A stretch of 64,000 nucleotides of DNA, from positions 1 to 64,000 of the forward strand of contig JBKEDC010000035.1 of NCBI GenBank assembly GCA_047975205.1, in the 5' to 3' direction. The stretch comes from JBKEDC01 sp047975205. Its GTDB lineage: Bacteria; Bacteroidota; Bacteroidia; Bacteroidales; Prolixibacteraceae. Positions 1 through 8,675 of the stretch are shown in pieces. Made by a program: the position numbers and the translations under genes. The number at the start of each line of letters is the position of its first letter. Positions within the stretch are counted from its first letter, which is position 1. The notes under the pieces were generated by a model. It was not told the origin of the DNA. It ran no database searches and saw only the letters and a list, made by a program, of their open reading frames with translations.

Positions 1-373
1 GACAGCTATTTAAGAATTATATCTTTTGTTCTCAGAGCTGTAAATTAGCTGTTTAGTTTATATATTATAAAGTAGAGAGATAATATTTCTATTGATGAAA
101 AAGCTTGTTCCAATGAAGAGCAACTATCTGCATTAAAACCATAGATATCTTAACGAGGCAGGAAGGTTTCAAAATGACAATATGATGTGGGTACTACATG
201 AGGCTCGATTTATATATTCAGTTCCACATATTCTTTTTAATCTTCGTCTCAATAAATTTTTTCAATAGATTTCTGCCAATTACGATACTCTTATAGAGGT
301 TTCTTTACCTAATTCCAACCATCACAAAAAATATTTGATATTTTTAATTGTAAAGTGAATGTTTATTTGTGAG
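1..373. other. Gene-free left edge
   Basis: No reading frame of convincing length or recognisable family is present. Short open stretches (for example around 100-150 and 165-270) are broken by stops within about 40 codons and match nothing I recognise. They could be decayed coding sequence or plain intergenic DNA. The stretch ends at the argR operator. Confidence 0.5.
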
Positions 374-412
374 AATGTATAAATTTGCATTGTTACTGTA
401 TAAATATTCGCA
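374..412 (+). promoter_or_regulatory. argR promoter with tandem ARG-box-like operator
   Basis: Two copies of a degenerate 14-bp palindrome, TGTATAAATTTGCA at 376-389 and TGTATAAATATTCG at 397-410, sit exactly 21 bp apart directly before the argR ATG at 413. They resemble the ArgR consensus TGAAT-N4-ATTCA. Paired ARG boxes at 21-bp spacing are the classic arrangement bound by one ArgR hexamer. The first box overlaps TAAATTTG (380-387), a match to the Bacteroidetes -7 element TAnnTTTG, so binding should block the promoter. No clear -33 element was found. The family arrangement is established; autoregulation here is inferred. Confidence 0.65.
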
Positions 413-889
413 ATGAGTAAAAGAATAAGCCGGCAAACAGCCATTAGACAAATTATTAGTTCAGGAAGCATTGAAAGTCAAGAGGAATTACTTAATAAAC
501 TGTATGAAGACGGTCATAGCGTTACACAAGCAACATTATCTCGCGATTTAAAATCAATGAAAGTGATAAAGGTGCCTCAAGGAAGTACCTATAAATATGT
601 GCTTCCCGATATAACAATTAGTCAGATAGCTAATGCTAACCAGAGTGGGAATTTCTTTGCCGATGGGTTCAGGAGTATAGAATTTTCAGCAAATATTGCT
701 GTAATTAAAACAAAGCCTGCCTTTGCAAGCGGTATTGCATCTTTTCTTGATGAAGTAGATATTAAAGAAGTATTGGGTTCGGTAGCAGGAGACGACACAA
801 TTATTGTTGTGCTAAGTGAAGATGCTACTCCCGAGAAATTTAAAAGCACTTTAATTCATGCGATGCCAACGTTAGAGGGAAGAATATAG
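413..889 (+). CDS. argR: Arginine repressor ArgR
   Basis: This 158-residue protein has the normal ArgR length. Residues 1-70 form the winged helix-turn-helix, with TQATLSRDL around 38-46 as the recognition helix. Residues 85-158 form the oligomerisation and arginine-binding domain, with the GDDT motif at 126-129 that contacts the amino acid in known ArgR structures. It senses arginine and controls biosynthetic genes. It is first in a cluster of arginine genes and is preceded by two ARG-like boxes, so it is probably autoregulated. The ATG lies 3 nt after the second box, making this a very short leader. Confidence 0.93.
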   Translation: MSKRISRQTAIRQIISSGSIESQEELLNKLYEDGHSVTQATLSRDLKSMKVIKVPQGSTYKYVLPDITISQIANANQSGNFFADGFRSIEFSANIAVIKTKPAFASGIASFLDEVDIKEVLGSVAGDDTIIVVLSEDATPEKFKSTLIHAMPTLEGRI

Positions 890-1009
890 ATGTAATTTGT
901 ATTTTTATACGGATTTAGCAAAAAGTATAGTGCAAGAAAATACCTTTTACGATGCACAAATGACGATAAAACCTTATGAAAATATAAACGACATCGGTTG
1001 AAGGTTGAG

Positions 1010-1031
1010 AATAGCATGAAAGAATGCTATT
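1010..1031 (+). terminator. Weak hairpin between argR and the GNAT gene
   Basis: An 8-bp inverted repeat (AATAGCAT at 1010-1017, ATGCTATT at 1024-1031) with a 6-nt loop follows argR. It lacks a U-tract, so it may only weaken read-through or mark the 3' end of the argR message. Confidence 0.3.
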
Positions 1032-1110
1032 TCACACGATACTCGATAGTAGATTTAACCTAATTGTGAAGATCGAACAGTGTTTGTTTTTTATGTCTTG
1101 AAAGATTATA

Positions 1111-1116
1111 AGGAGG
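1111..1116 (+). promoter_or_regulatory. Perfect Shine-Dalgarno before a TTG start
   Basis: AGGAGG lies 7 nt before TTG at 1124. Strong Shine-Dalgarno sequences are uncommon in Bacteroidetes, so this one fixes the start of the following GNAT gene at a non-ATG codon. Confidence 0.7.
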
Positions 1117-1123
1117 AAATAAA

Positions 1124-1753
1124 TTGAAAGTTTTATTAGCAGATCAATCACATTTAAAATATGTGACTTTAATTAATGATACCATTGATTCAGCTTCAAA
1201 AGAGCGAGGAACCGGTATTGCTCGTCGTACAGATGAATATATAACAGCAAAAATTAATGAGGGAAAAGGTATTATTGCTCTCGAAGGAGAAAAGTTTGCC
1301 GGTTTTTGCTATATTGAATCATGGGGACATAATAAATTTGTAGCAAACTCAGGACTTATAGTTCATAAAGATTTTAGAGGTAGAGGATTAGCTCGCTTAA
1401 TTAAAGCTAAAGCTTTTGAGGTGTCAAGAGCAAAGTATCCTAATGCTAAAATATTTGGTTTAACAACCGGGTTAGCTGTAATGAAGATTAATCATGACTT
1501 GGGTTATCATCCGGTTACTTTTTCTGAGTTAACCGATGATGAAGCCTTTTGGAAAGGTTGCCAAAGCTGCGTGAACTATGATATTCTAGTTCGTACCGGT
1601 CGTTCAAAGTGTTTGTGCACAGGAATGTTGTTTGATCCGGTTTGGGAAAAGAAGAAGATGCCGCATAAAGAAGAGAAAAAGAAACATAGCTTAGCTGATA
1701 TCATCAGTAAGCTTCGAGGCGGAAAGTCACCGGAAGCACCTAAGCTGTCTTAA
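1124..1753 (+). CDS. GNAT-family acyltransferase of the arginine cluster
   Basis: This 209-residue protein has a GNAT domain over about 1-150, with the acyl-CoA-binding segment RGRGLARL near residue 87. A Cys-rich segment (CQSC near 146, then CLC near 163) and a Lys-rich tail follow. It lies between argR and argG, where the first committed step of arginine synthesis would fit. My inference is a glutamate N-acyltransferase: Bacteroides species use N-succinylated intermediates, so it may be an N-succinylglutamate synthase rather than classic ArgA. The TTG start is supported by the perfect AGGAGG at 1111-1116. The acyl donor cannot be read from sequence. Confidence 0.75.
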   Translation: MKVLLADQSHLKYVTLINDTIDSASKERGTGIARRTDEYITAKINEGKGIIALEGEKFAGFCYIESWGHNKFVANSGLIVHKDFRGRGLARLIKAKAFEVSRAKYPNAKIFGLTTGLAVMKINHDLGYHPVTFSELTDDEAFWKGCQSCVNYDILVRTGRSKCLCTGMLFDPVWEKKKMPHKEEKKKHSLADIISKLRGGKSPEAPKLS

Positions 1754-1866
1754 ACATTTAAATTAAAATAATAATAGCAATATTTATTATCAAATAAATA
1801 TGATAATTTAGATGTTTTCGACTTGAAGAAAGACAATGAAAGAATGATGAGTAAAACAGAGATAAT

Positions 1867-3057
1867 ATGAAAGAAAAAGTTGTTTTGGCATATAGTGGAG
1901 GTTTAGATACTTCGTATTGTGCCATGTATTTAGCAAAAGAGAAAAACTTGGAAGTTTATACCGCCTTGGCTAATACCGGAGGTTTTAACGAGGAAGAGTT
2001 AAAGGCAATTGAAGAAAAAGCTTATGAACTTGGTTCTGCTAAGCATACTACATTAGATGTAACCGATACCTATTACGATAAGTGTATTCGCTATATGGTG
2101 TATGGCAATGTATTAAGAAACAACACATATCCTATCTCCGTAAGTTCAGAACGTATTTTTCAAGCTATAGCTATTATTGAATACGCTAAAAAGATAGGTG
2201 CAAGATATGTAGCTCATGGTTCAACAGGTGCAGGTAATGATCAGGTTCGTTTCGACCTTACTTTCGATGTATTGGCACCTGAAATCGAAATATTAACACC
2301 AACTCGTGACCTTAAGTTGAGCAGACAGGAAGAGATTGACTACTTGAAGGAGCATGGGGTAGAACGTGATTGGTCGAAGATGGAATATTCAATTAATAAG
2401 GGCTTGTGGGGAACGAGTATCGGAGGGAATGAAACGCTTACCTCAGACCAAACTTTACCGGAATCGGCTTATCCATCACCTTGTATAATGGAAGATGAAC
2501 AAGATATAACACTTGATTTTGAAGCCGGCGAGTTGAAAGCTATAAATGGAAAGAGTTATTCCAATATCGTTGATGCTATTCGTGATTTGGAAACTTTGGC
2601 ATCTTCTTATGGTATCGGTCGAGATATGCACATTGGAGATACAATCATCGGTATTAAGGGGCGTGTCGGGTTTGAGGCTGCAGCACCTATGGTTATTATC
2701 AAGGCTCATCAAATGCTAGAAAAACACACTTTGGGCAAATGGCAACAATATTGGAAAGAACAATTGGCTAATTGGTATGGCATGTTTTTACATGAAAGCC
2801 AGTATCTAGATCCTGTGATGCGCGATATTGAAATCTTTTTAGAAAGCACACAAAAAACAGTAACCGGAAAGGTGATTGTTACGTTAAAACCTTATCACTT
2901 TGTTTTGGTTGGCGTTGATTCTCCATTTGATTTAATGAAGTCGGGATTTGGGGAATACGGTGAAATGAATAACGCTTGGTCATCACAAGACGTGAAAGGA
3001 TTTACTAAAATTTTAGGTAATTCCATGAAAGTACACAGAGCAGTTAATAAGAAATAA
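1867..3057 (+). CDS. argG: Argininosuccinate synthase
   Basis: This enzyme condenses citrulline and aspartate, using ATP, to argininosuccinate, the penultimate step of arginine synthesis. The 396-residue length is normal. The N-terminal PP-loop AYSGGLDTS (about 8-16) binds ATP, and HGSTGAGNDQVRF (about 119-131) is the conserved substrate-binding block. Its stop overlaps the argC start (TAATG), so the two are probably translationally coupled. The partner argH is not in this window. Confidence 0.96.
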   Translation: MKEKVVLAYSGGLDTSYCAMYLAKEKNLEVYTALANTGGFNEEELKAIEEKAYELGSAKHTTLDVTDTYYDKCIRYMVYGNVLRNNTYPISVSSERIFQAIAIIEYAKKIGARYVAHGSTGAGNDQVRFDLTFDVLAPEIEILTPTRDLKLSRQEEIDYLKEHGVERDWSKMEYSINKGLWGTSIGGNETLTSDQTLPESAYPSPCIMEDEQDITLDFEAGELKAINGKSYSNIVDAIRDLETLASSYGIGRDMHIGDTIIGIKGRVGFEAAAPMVIIKAHQMLEKHTLGKWQQYWKEQLANWYGMFLHESQYLDPVMRDIEIFLESTQKTVTGKVIVTLKPYHFVLVGVDSPFDLMKSGFGEYGEMNNAWSSQDVKGFTKILGNSMKVHRAVNKK

Positions 3058-4031
3058 TGAATAAGATAAGAGTAGGTATTATTGGAGGTGCAGGCTATAC
3101 AGCAGGTGAGTTACTACGCATTCTAATCAATCATCCGAGTGTGGACATTACTTTTGTGCAAAGTTCTAGTAATGCGGGAAATCAGTTAAGTAAAGTGCAC
3201 CGAGATTTGTTTGCTGAAACGGAGTTAAGTTTTGTTGCAGAACCTAATTTTGATCTGATTGATGTGATTTTCTTGTGTATGGGGCATGGCAAGTCCGTTT
3301 TATTTACACAAGAATATGATATTCCTGAATCTGTGAAAATTATTGATTTGAGTCATGACTTTCGTTTAAAGCGTGATAGTAATCAATTTATATACGGTTT
3401 GCCGGAACTGAATAGGCTGGAGATAACGCAAAGTAATTACATTGCCAACCCGGGTTGTTTTGCCACTGGTATTCAATTAGCTGTTCTGCCATTACCGGCA
3501 GCTCATCTGCTCATTGAGGATTTGCATGTGCATGCCATAACAGGTTCAACAGGGGCAGGACAAGCGCCATCGGCAACATCACATTACAGTTGGCGTTCAG
3601 GTAATATTTCAGTATATAAAGCTTTCGAGCATCAGCATCTTGGCGAAATCAGGCAAAGCTTTCAACAACTTCAATCAGATTATGAAGGAAATATAAATTT
3701 TATTCCGGTTAGAGGTAATCACACTCGAGGTATTTTTGCATCAATATACACTAGATTCAATGGAAGTATAGAAGAAGCCTATGCGCTATATGAACAATAT
3801 TATGCTACCCATCCTTTTGTGCATATCACCACAGAGAATATAGATGTAAAGCAAGTAGTAAATACGAATAAAGCCTTATTACATTTAGAAAAGCATGGTG
3901 ATAATCTTATGATTCTTTCGGTAACCGATAACTTGTTAAAAGGAGCATCGGGGCAGGCTGTGCAAAATATGAATCTTATGTTCGGCATAGATGAAAAGAC
4001 CGGTTTGAATTTAAAACCTGTATCTTTTTAG
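3057..4031 (+). CDS. argC: N-acyl-gamma-glutamyl-phosphate reductase
   Basis: ArgC makes the N-acylglutamate semialdehyde by NADPH-dependent reduction of the acyl phosphate. The 324-residue protein has an N-terminal Rossmann motif, GGAGYTAGELL (10-20), and the catalytic Cys134 in NPGCFATG. The start overlaps the argG stop by one base. The natural substrate may be the N-succinyl rather than the N-acetyl form, as in Bacteroides. That is background knowledge and is not visible in this sequence. Confidence 0.95.
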   Translation: MNKIRVGIIGGAGYTAGELLRILINHPSVDITFVQSSSNAGNQLSKVHRDLFAETELSFVAEPNFDLIDVIFLCMGHGKSVLFTQEYDIPESVKIIDLSHDFRLKRDSNQFIYGLPELNRLEITQSNYIANPGCFATGIQLAVLPLPAAHLLIEDLHVHAITGSTGAGQAPSATSHYSWRSGNISVYKAFEHQHLGEIRQSFQQLQSDYEGNINFIPVRGNHTRGIFASIYTRFNGSIEEAYALYEQYYATHPFVHITTENIDVKQVVNTNKALLHLEKHGDNLMILSVTDNLLKGASGQAVQNMNLMFGIDEKTGLNLKPVSF

Positions 4032-4060
4032 GTTGCTTCGTTGTATAAAAAATATGTGTT

Positions 4061-5188
4061 ATGAATTTATTTGATGTATATCCTTTATTTGATATCACAC
4101 CTGTAAAAGCGCAAGGTGAGTATGTGTGGGACAATGAAGGAAGGAAATATTTAGACTTATACGGAGGACATGCTGTAATATCGATAGGGCATAGCCATCC
4201 GAAGTATGTGGATGCTGTATCTAATCAATTGCATCAGATTGCTTTTTATAGTAATTCGGTAAAGATACCTCAGCAAAAGGAATTGGCAAGTAAGTTGGCA
4301 AAACTTTCAGGGTGCGATGATTATCAGTTGTTTTTGTGTAACTCCGGAGCTGAAGCAAATGAAAATGCAATCAAAGTGGCTTCATTTGCAACAGGCAGGA
4401 AAAAGATACTCAGTTTCGATAAGTCTTTTCATGGAAGAACATCGGCAGCAGTGGCTGTCACCGATAATCCCAAAATTGTATCGCCGGCAAATGAAACGCC
4501 TCATGCAGTTATTGTTCCTTTTGGAGATATTGTAGCTGTTGAAGCAGAGTTGGAAACCAATGAATATGCTGCAGTAATTATAGAGGGCATACAAGGAGTT
4601 GGCGGGATTCGTATTCCTCATCCTGATTTTCTGAGAGCATTAAGCATCTTATGTAAAAAACATGACACAAAACTCATCCTTGATGAAATTCAATCAGGTT
4701 ATGGGCGGAGTGGAAAATTCTTTGCTTTCCAGCATGCTGATATTAAGCCGGATTTAATCACTATGGCTAAAGGTATGGGTAATGGTTTTCCTATCGGAGG
4801 CGTACTTATTTCTTCGGATATCAAACCATGGTACGGTATGTTGGGAACAACTTTCGGAGGAAATTTTTTAGCTTGTGCAGCAGCTAATGCTGTACTTGAA
4901 GTTATGGAAGAAGAAAAGTTGGTAGAGCATTCGGCAGAACTAGGTGCTTACATCATGAATGAGCTAAAGACCATTCCTCAAATTAAAGAAGTGAGGGGGT
5001 ATGGACTTATGATAGGTCTGGAATTTGAAGATGATATAAAGGAGATTAGACAAAAACTTTTGTTTGAAAAACAGATATTTACAGGTGTGTCAGGCACTAA
5101 AATCATTCGATTACTGCCGCCACTGACTCTAAATAAAGAACAAGTAGATCTCTTCATCGCCAAATTGAAGCAAGTATTAGCAGCATAA
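4061..5188 (+). CDS. argD: N-acyl-ornithine aminotransferase
   Basis: This class III PLP-dependent aminotransferase of 375 residues converts N-acylglutamate semialdehyde to N-acylornithine. The PLP-binding lysine is K237 in TMAKGMGNGFPIGG. SGAEANENAIK (around 97-107) is the usual phosphate-binding block, and LILDEIQSGYGRSG carries the Asp that contacts the pyridine nitrogen. It is the last gene of the arginine cluster, 29 nt after argC, and is followed by a strong hairpin terminator. argB, argF and argH must lie elsewhere. Confidence 0.94.
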   Translation: MNLFDVYPLFDITPVKAQGEYVWDNEGRKYLDLYGGHAVISIGHSHPKYVDAVSNQLHQIAFYSNSVKIPQQKELASKLAKLSGCDDYQLFLCNSGAEANENAIKVASFATGRKKILSFDKSFHGRTSAAVAVTDNPKIVSPANETPHAVIVPFGDIVAVEAELETNEYAAVIIEGIQGVGGIRIPHPDFLRALSILCKKHDTKLILDEIQSGYGRSGKFFAFQHADIKPDLITMAKGMGNGFPIGGVLISSDIKPWYGMLGTTFGGNFLACAAANAVLEVMEEEKLVEHSAELGAYIMNELKTIPQIKEVRGYGLMIGLEFEDDIKEIRQKLLFEKQIFTGVSGTKIIRLLPPLTLNKEQVDLFIAKLKQVLAA

Positions 5189-5189
5189 T

Positions 5190-5225
5190 AAAAGAACGGA
5201 TTGCAATTCTGCAATCCGTTCTTTT
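5190..5225. terminator. Bidirectional terminator between argD and the PPIase gene
   Basis: A perfect 15-bp stem (5190-5204 with 5211-5225) and a 6-nt loop has an A-run on one side and a T-run on the other. It therefore works as an intrinsic terminator for both converging genes. Confidence 0.88.
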
Positions 5226-5237
5226 AGTTTTAAAGTC

Positions 5238-6542
5238 TTAGGGGATAATTCGTATTCTTTTTATTCGTACATCTTTTCTCGGACGATAGTCTTTGTTTGT
5301 GGAAACTTGATTTATCTTATCCGCAATATCTAATCCTGAGATTACTTCGCCAAATATAGTATATGAACCATCAATGTGAGGAGCGCCACCAATTGTTTTG
5401 TAGTATGTTCTCTGTTCTTGAGTAAACTTATGTCCGGTGTCTTTGCTAATCAGATCGAGCTCATTGTCACTATACCTTCGTCCGGTTACGATGTAAAACT
5501 GAGATCCATCAGAGCGATGCTTACTATTTACCCTATCCGGCTTTCTTGGTGAGCCGATTGCCCCACGTTTATGAAATTTTCCGGATACAATATGAGCCGG
5601 TAGCGTATATCCGGGACCTCGCCATCCTATGGGATCACCTGCCTTGGCATATTTAGTATCAGCAGCTCCTGATTGAATGCAGAAACCCGGAATAACTCGA
5701 TGAATGAGTAGGCTATCATAGTAGTGTTCTTTTACCAGAGCTATAAAGTTGTCACGATACTCAGGCGTTTCATTGAATAATCGGATAGCAATGTTTCCCA
5801 TGGTAGTTTCAATGATTAATCCTTTTATTTTACTGTTGGTTAGACTTGTTGCCTTATCCGTTTTTGACTTTAATTCGCTGAATGGATGAATGGCATCTCT
5901 ATTTTCGAGAAGTTTTAATATGAGAGGAGATGGAATTGCTAATCCTACCTTTTCATAATCTACCACATCGGCGAATCCTATTCCGATGCATTGTTCATGT
6001 ATAAATAGTGGTGAACCATATGTTTTCTCATACATGGGGAATGTGCTTTGGTAGTTTAAGGCACCCTTGGTGTTTTGAGCCGGATAAATATTGCCTGTTT
6101 TTACGCTCATGAGCTTATTTCGGGGTGCCGTAGGATATCTCACAGCACAAACGGTATCTATGAATGAGGAACAGAGTTTTATACCTCCTTCAGGATTTGG
6201 TGAACTATGTAAAATGACAATATCATTGGTTCTATCAATGGCAACAAAACCGTTGCAAGAATAAATTTTATTATCCCATGTTTTCAGCTCTACTTTATTC
6301 GATTCAAGAATGGGCGATAAACGGGAGACAATAAGGTTGCTATCAATAAAGAAGGCGGTTTCAGTTTCTAATAGTCTATTCCCATCATAGCTGTTTAGTT
6401 CTCCGATTCTAGATTTAAACTGTAAAAAACGATTCGGTTTTGTGGAATCTTTTTTTTTCTCTTTACGGTTAACAGTATTATGGCTCGGTTGGCAAGAAGA
6501 GAATAAAATAATGCAAGCTATAATGAATATTTTTACATTCAT
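5238..6542 (-). CDS. Lipoprotein with degenerate trypsin-like domain fused to cyclophilin-type PPIase
   Basis: This 434-residue protein has a lipoprotein signal ending in LFSSC (Cys at 17), so it should be anchored in the envelope. The C-terminal part (about 245-434) is a cyclophilin: IHRVIPGFCIQSG and GSQFYIVTG match the active-site blocks. The region about 50-210 reads like an HtrA/trypsin fold. The nucleophile motif expected as GNSGSP is KTYGSP, and the His of the VTNYHV block is missing; only the Asp block (NDIVIL) persists, so it looks proteolytically dead. It overlaps the preceding lipid-kinase gene by 4 nt. A role in folding envelope proteins is inferred. Confidence 0.8.
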   Translation of the reverse strand: MNVKIFIIACIILFSSCQPSHNTVNRKEKKKDSTKPNRFLQFKSRIGELNSYDGNRLLETETAFFIDSNLIVSRLSPILESNKVELKTWDNKIYSCNGFVAIDRTNDIVILHSSPNPEGGIKLCSSFIDTVCAVRYPTAPRNKLMSVKTGNIYPAQNTKGALNYQSTFPMYEKTYGSPLFIHEQCIGIGFADVVDYEKVGLAIPSPLILKLLENRDAIHPFSELKSKTDKATSLTNSKIKGLIIETTMGNIAIRLFNETPEYRDNFIALVKEHYYDSLLIHRVIPGFCIQSGAADTKYAKAGDPIGWRGPGYTLPAHIVSGKFHKRGAIGSPRKPDRVNSKHRSDGSQFYIVTGRRYSDNELDLISKDTGHKFTQEQRTYYKTIGGAPHIDGSYTIFGEVISGLDIADKINQVSTNKDYRPRKDVRIKRIRIIP

Positions 6543-7498
6543 GATTTGATTTTATGGTGTAGTAGTTCGTAGAACTCTAGATGACGAATCTTTAGCTCGG
6601 CTTCTTTGAGTAAACTCAGGCTAGGATGCATTAAATTGAGTGCTTGAGGTAAAATTGATATGGTCATGGGAAGATTGATCTCGAAGTAGTCGCCATCTCG
6701 GTGGAAAAGTCGATTCTCTAGTTTGTTAATTACGACTTTTTTTACCCGATATGTTTCTACAAAGCGAAACTGATCGATTTGTTTGGTAAATAATGCTGTG
6801 GCAACAGCTCCGGCAAAAACTTTAGGGAACTTACGAATAATGGTAATATCTAGCCATCCATCATTAAGTTTAGCATTAGGGGCAATAAATGCGTTATTGC
6901 CATATTGGCTAGCATTAGCAATAGTAACGAGCATAAAATCTCCACTGAAGGGTTTTCCATCGAGAGAAAATTCAGCATATATACCATTAAATTCGATAGC
7001 TTTTTGAATGGTACTTTCAATGTATGTTTTTAGTCCGCGCTGCTTACTTTTGGAGAATGAATGTGCCACCATGGCATCGAATCCAAAGCCACAAGTACAG
7101 AAAAAATAATACTCCCCAAGTTTACCCACATCGATTAGTGAATTTTTCCCATTTTCAAAGTAACCGACAATTCGGTTTGGTGCGCTGGATATACCAATCA
7201 TTCGAGCTAATCCGTTTCCTGATCCACAGGGAATAATTGCCATTGGAGCATTAGTATTTACTAATGAAGACGCAATTTCATTAATAGTGCCATCTCCACC
7301 CATTGACGTGATTATAGTTCCACCTTCTTCACTCTTTGCGAGAGCTAGCTCGCCGGCTTGCCCTGCTCGCTCGGTAATTAGCTGTTCAACTTCCCATCCA
7401 TTCTTTTGTAGATTAGTCGTAATCTTATTGGCAAATTTGATGTTATTACGTCCTCCGGCAATCGGATTGATTATTATCGATGTTTTTTTCTTATTCAT
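6539..7498 (-). CDS. Diacylglycerol kinase family lipid kinase
   Basis: This 319-residue protein has the DAGK catalytic signature GGDGTINE at 67-74 and an N-terminal INPIAGG block. It resembles the soluble DgkB/YegS/BmrU group, which phosphorylates diacylglycerol or related lipids with ATP at the inner face of the membrane. It overlaps the upstream sulfatase fragment by 8 nt and the downstream PPIase gene by 4 nt, so it is in an operon. Being next to an LtaS-like transferase suggests it recycles diacylglycerol released by that enzyme. Exact lipid specificity cannot be read from sequence. Confidence 0.88.
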   Translation of the reverse strand: MNKKKTSIIINPIAGGRNNIKFANKITTNLQKNGWEVEQLITERAGQAGELALAKSEEGGTIITSMGGDGTINEIASSLVNTNAPMAIIPCGSGNGLARMIGISSAPNRIVGYFENGKNSLIDVGKLGEYYFFCTCGFGFDAMVAHSFSKSKQRGLKTYIESTIQKAIEFNGIYAEFSLDGKPFSGDFMLVTIANASQYGNNAFIAPNAKLNDGWLDITIIRKFPKVFAGAVATALFTKQIDQFRFVETYRVKKVVINKLENRLFHRDGDYFEINLPMTISILPQALNLMHPSLSLLKEAELKIRHLEFYELLHHKIKS

Positions 7499-8675
7499 GA
7501 GCTAAATGTCCGTTATGGAGGTATTGTACATATGCTTGTGCAAAGTTAACAATAGAATCACTTTTTTGAGGGATGCTATTATAGAAAAAAGTGGTCTTGT
7601 TGGTATCAATGTTGCTAAACCATGCAACATCTTTCGACATATACGCCCATCTGCTATCCATGAAGTAGAAAGCGTAATCTCTATTGTTTATGAAATCTTT
7701 CGAAAGTAAATCTTTGCGATGTTTCCAACCCATTTCTCGAATTAAGATGCTTGCAAGATCATTTGCAGAACCATATTTGGTTATCTTCTGCGGTTTGGCA
7801 ATAACTTCGCCTATTAATATAAGTGGAATACGATAAGTTTCAGGAGCGTCAATGTTACTCATATCGGGTTGTCTGGAAGTATGGTCGGCGGTTACTACTA
7901 CGAGTGTATTATTCCAAAGAGGAGTTTGTATTAGCTTATAAATGAAATCACCTATGCAGCTATCCGTATAGGCTGCGCTGTTTAGATAAAGATGAGCATC
8001 ATCTTCTCCGCTTATATGTTTGAAATGCTCCGGAATATCGAAAGGGGGATGGCTGCTGATGTTGTAAACCATGCTGAAGAATGGCTCCTTCTTTTGCACT
8101 AAATCCTTGTACATTCGTTCAAAGAGATATTCATCGGGTACACCCCATTTTTGCTTTAAACTTATTTCCAAAGAGAAATCAGATTTTGATGTGATTTGAT
8201 TAATTCCTGATTGTAACATCACCGTACGCGTATTATAGAAATTCACATCGCCACCATAATAAAACGACATGTCATAAGCATGATTTGCGAAATACTTAGG
8301 CATATAATCTAACTTACTCATTTTTTCAGGGTAGAATAAAACCGTACGCCGATTCATTTCTGATGGGCGACCGCCAATGAGAGCAGTCATTCCTTTGTCT
8401 GAATGATTACCCGTAGCAAAGAAATTAGTGAAATAGATTCCTTCGTGGCAAAATTGATTAAGATTCGGTGTAGTACCTGCCATACCGCCTAATGGTTTGA
8501 TAATCTTATCCGAAAAACTTTCAATCATAATAAAAACCACGTTGTAAGGTTTATCAGACGATTTTAATAACCTAATGCTATCTGTATTTTGTGTGCAGGC
8601 AGCCTTTCCCAATATATGTTGAGCCTCTTTGTCGCTTATATAGTTTACTTTAGGTTTCTTATCGCTGTTTTTCAT
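7491..8675 (-). CDS. LtaS-like sulfatase-fold phospho-transferase, catalytic part (frameshifted)
   Basis: These 394 residues are the extracytoplasmic alkaline-phosphatase/sulfatase-fold domain of an LtaS-like enzyme. IMIESFSD near the N-terminus carries the metal-binding Glu, NHSDKGMTALIGG carries the nucleophile (Ser in place of the usual Thr), and VVVTADHTS carries late metal ligands. Such enzymes move phosphoglycerol or phosphoethanolamine from phospholipids to glycans. The ATG used here is internal to the family: upstream in the same frame is NYFWNFSYSV, normal family sequence, while the membrane domain is in another frame (8672-9340). A single missing base near 8704 splits the gene. Alone, this part has no membrane anchor. 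Confidence 0.8.
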   Translation of the reverse strand: MKNSDKKPKVNYISDKEAQHILGKAACTQNTDSIRLLKSSDKPYNVVFIMIESFSDKIIKPLGGMAGTTPNLNQFCHEGIYFTNFFATGNHSDKGMTALIGGRPSEMNRRTVLFYPEKMSKLDYMPKYFANHAYDMSFYYGGDVNFYNTRTVMLQSGINQITSKSDFSLEISLKQKWGVPDEYLFERMYKDLVQKKEPFFSMVYNISSHPPFDIPEHFKHISGEDDAHLYLNSAAYTDSCIGDFIYKLIQTPLWNNTLVVVTADHTSRQPDMSNIDAPETYRIPLILIGEVIAKPQKITKYGSANDLASILIREMGWKHRKDLLSKDFINNRDYAFYFMDSRWAYMSKDVAWFSNIDTNKTTFFYNSIPQKSDSIVNFAQAYVQYLHNGHLAHE

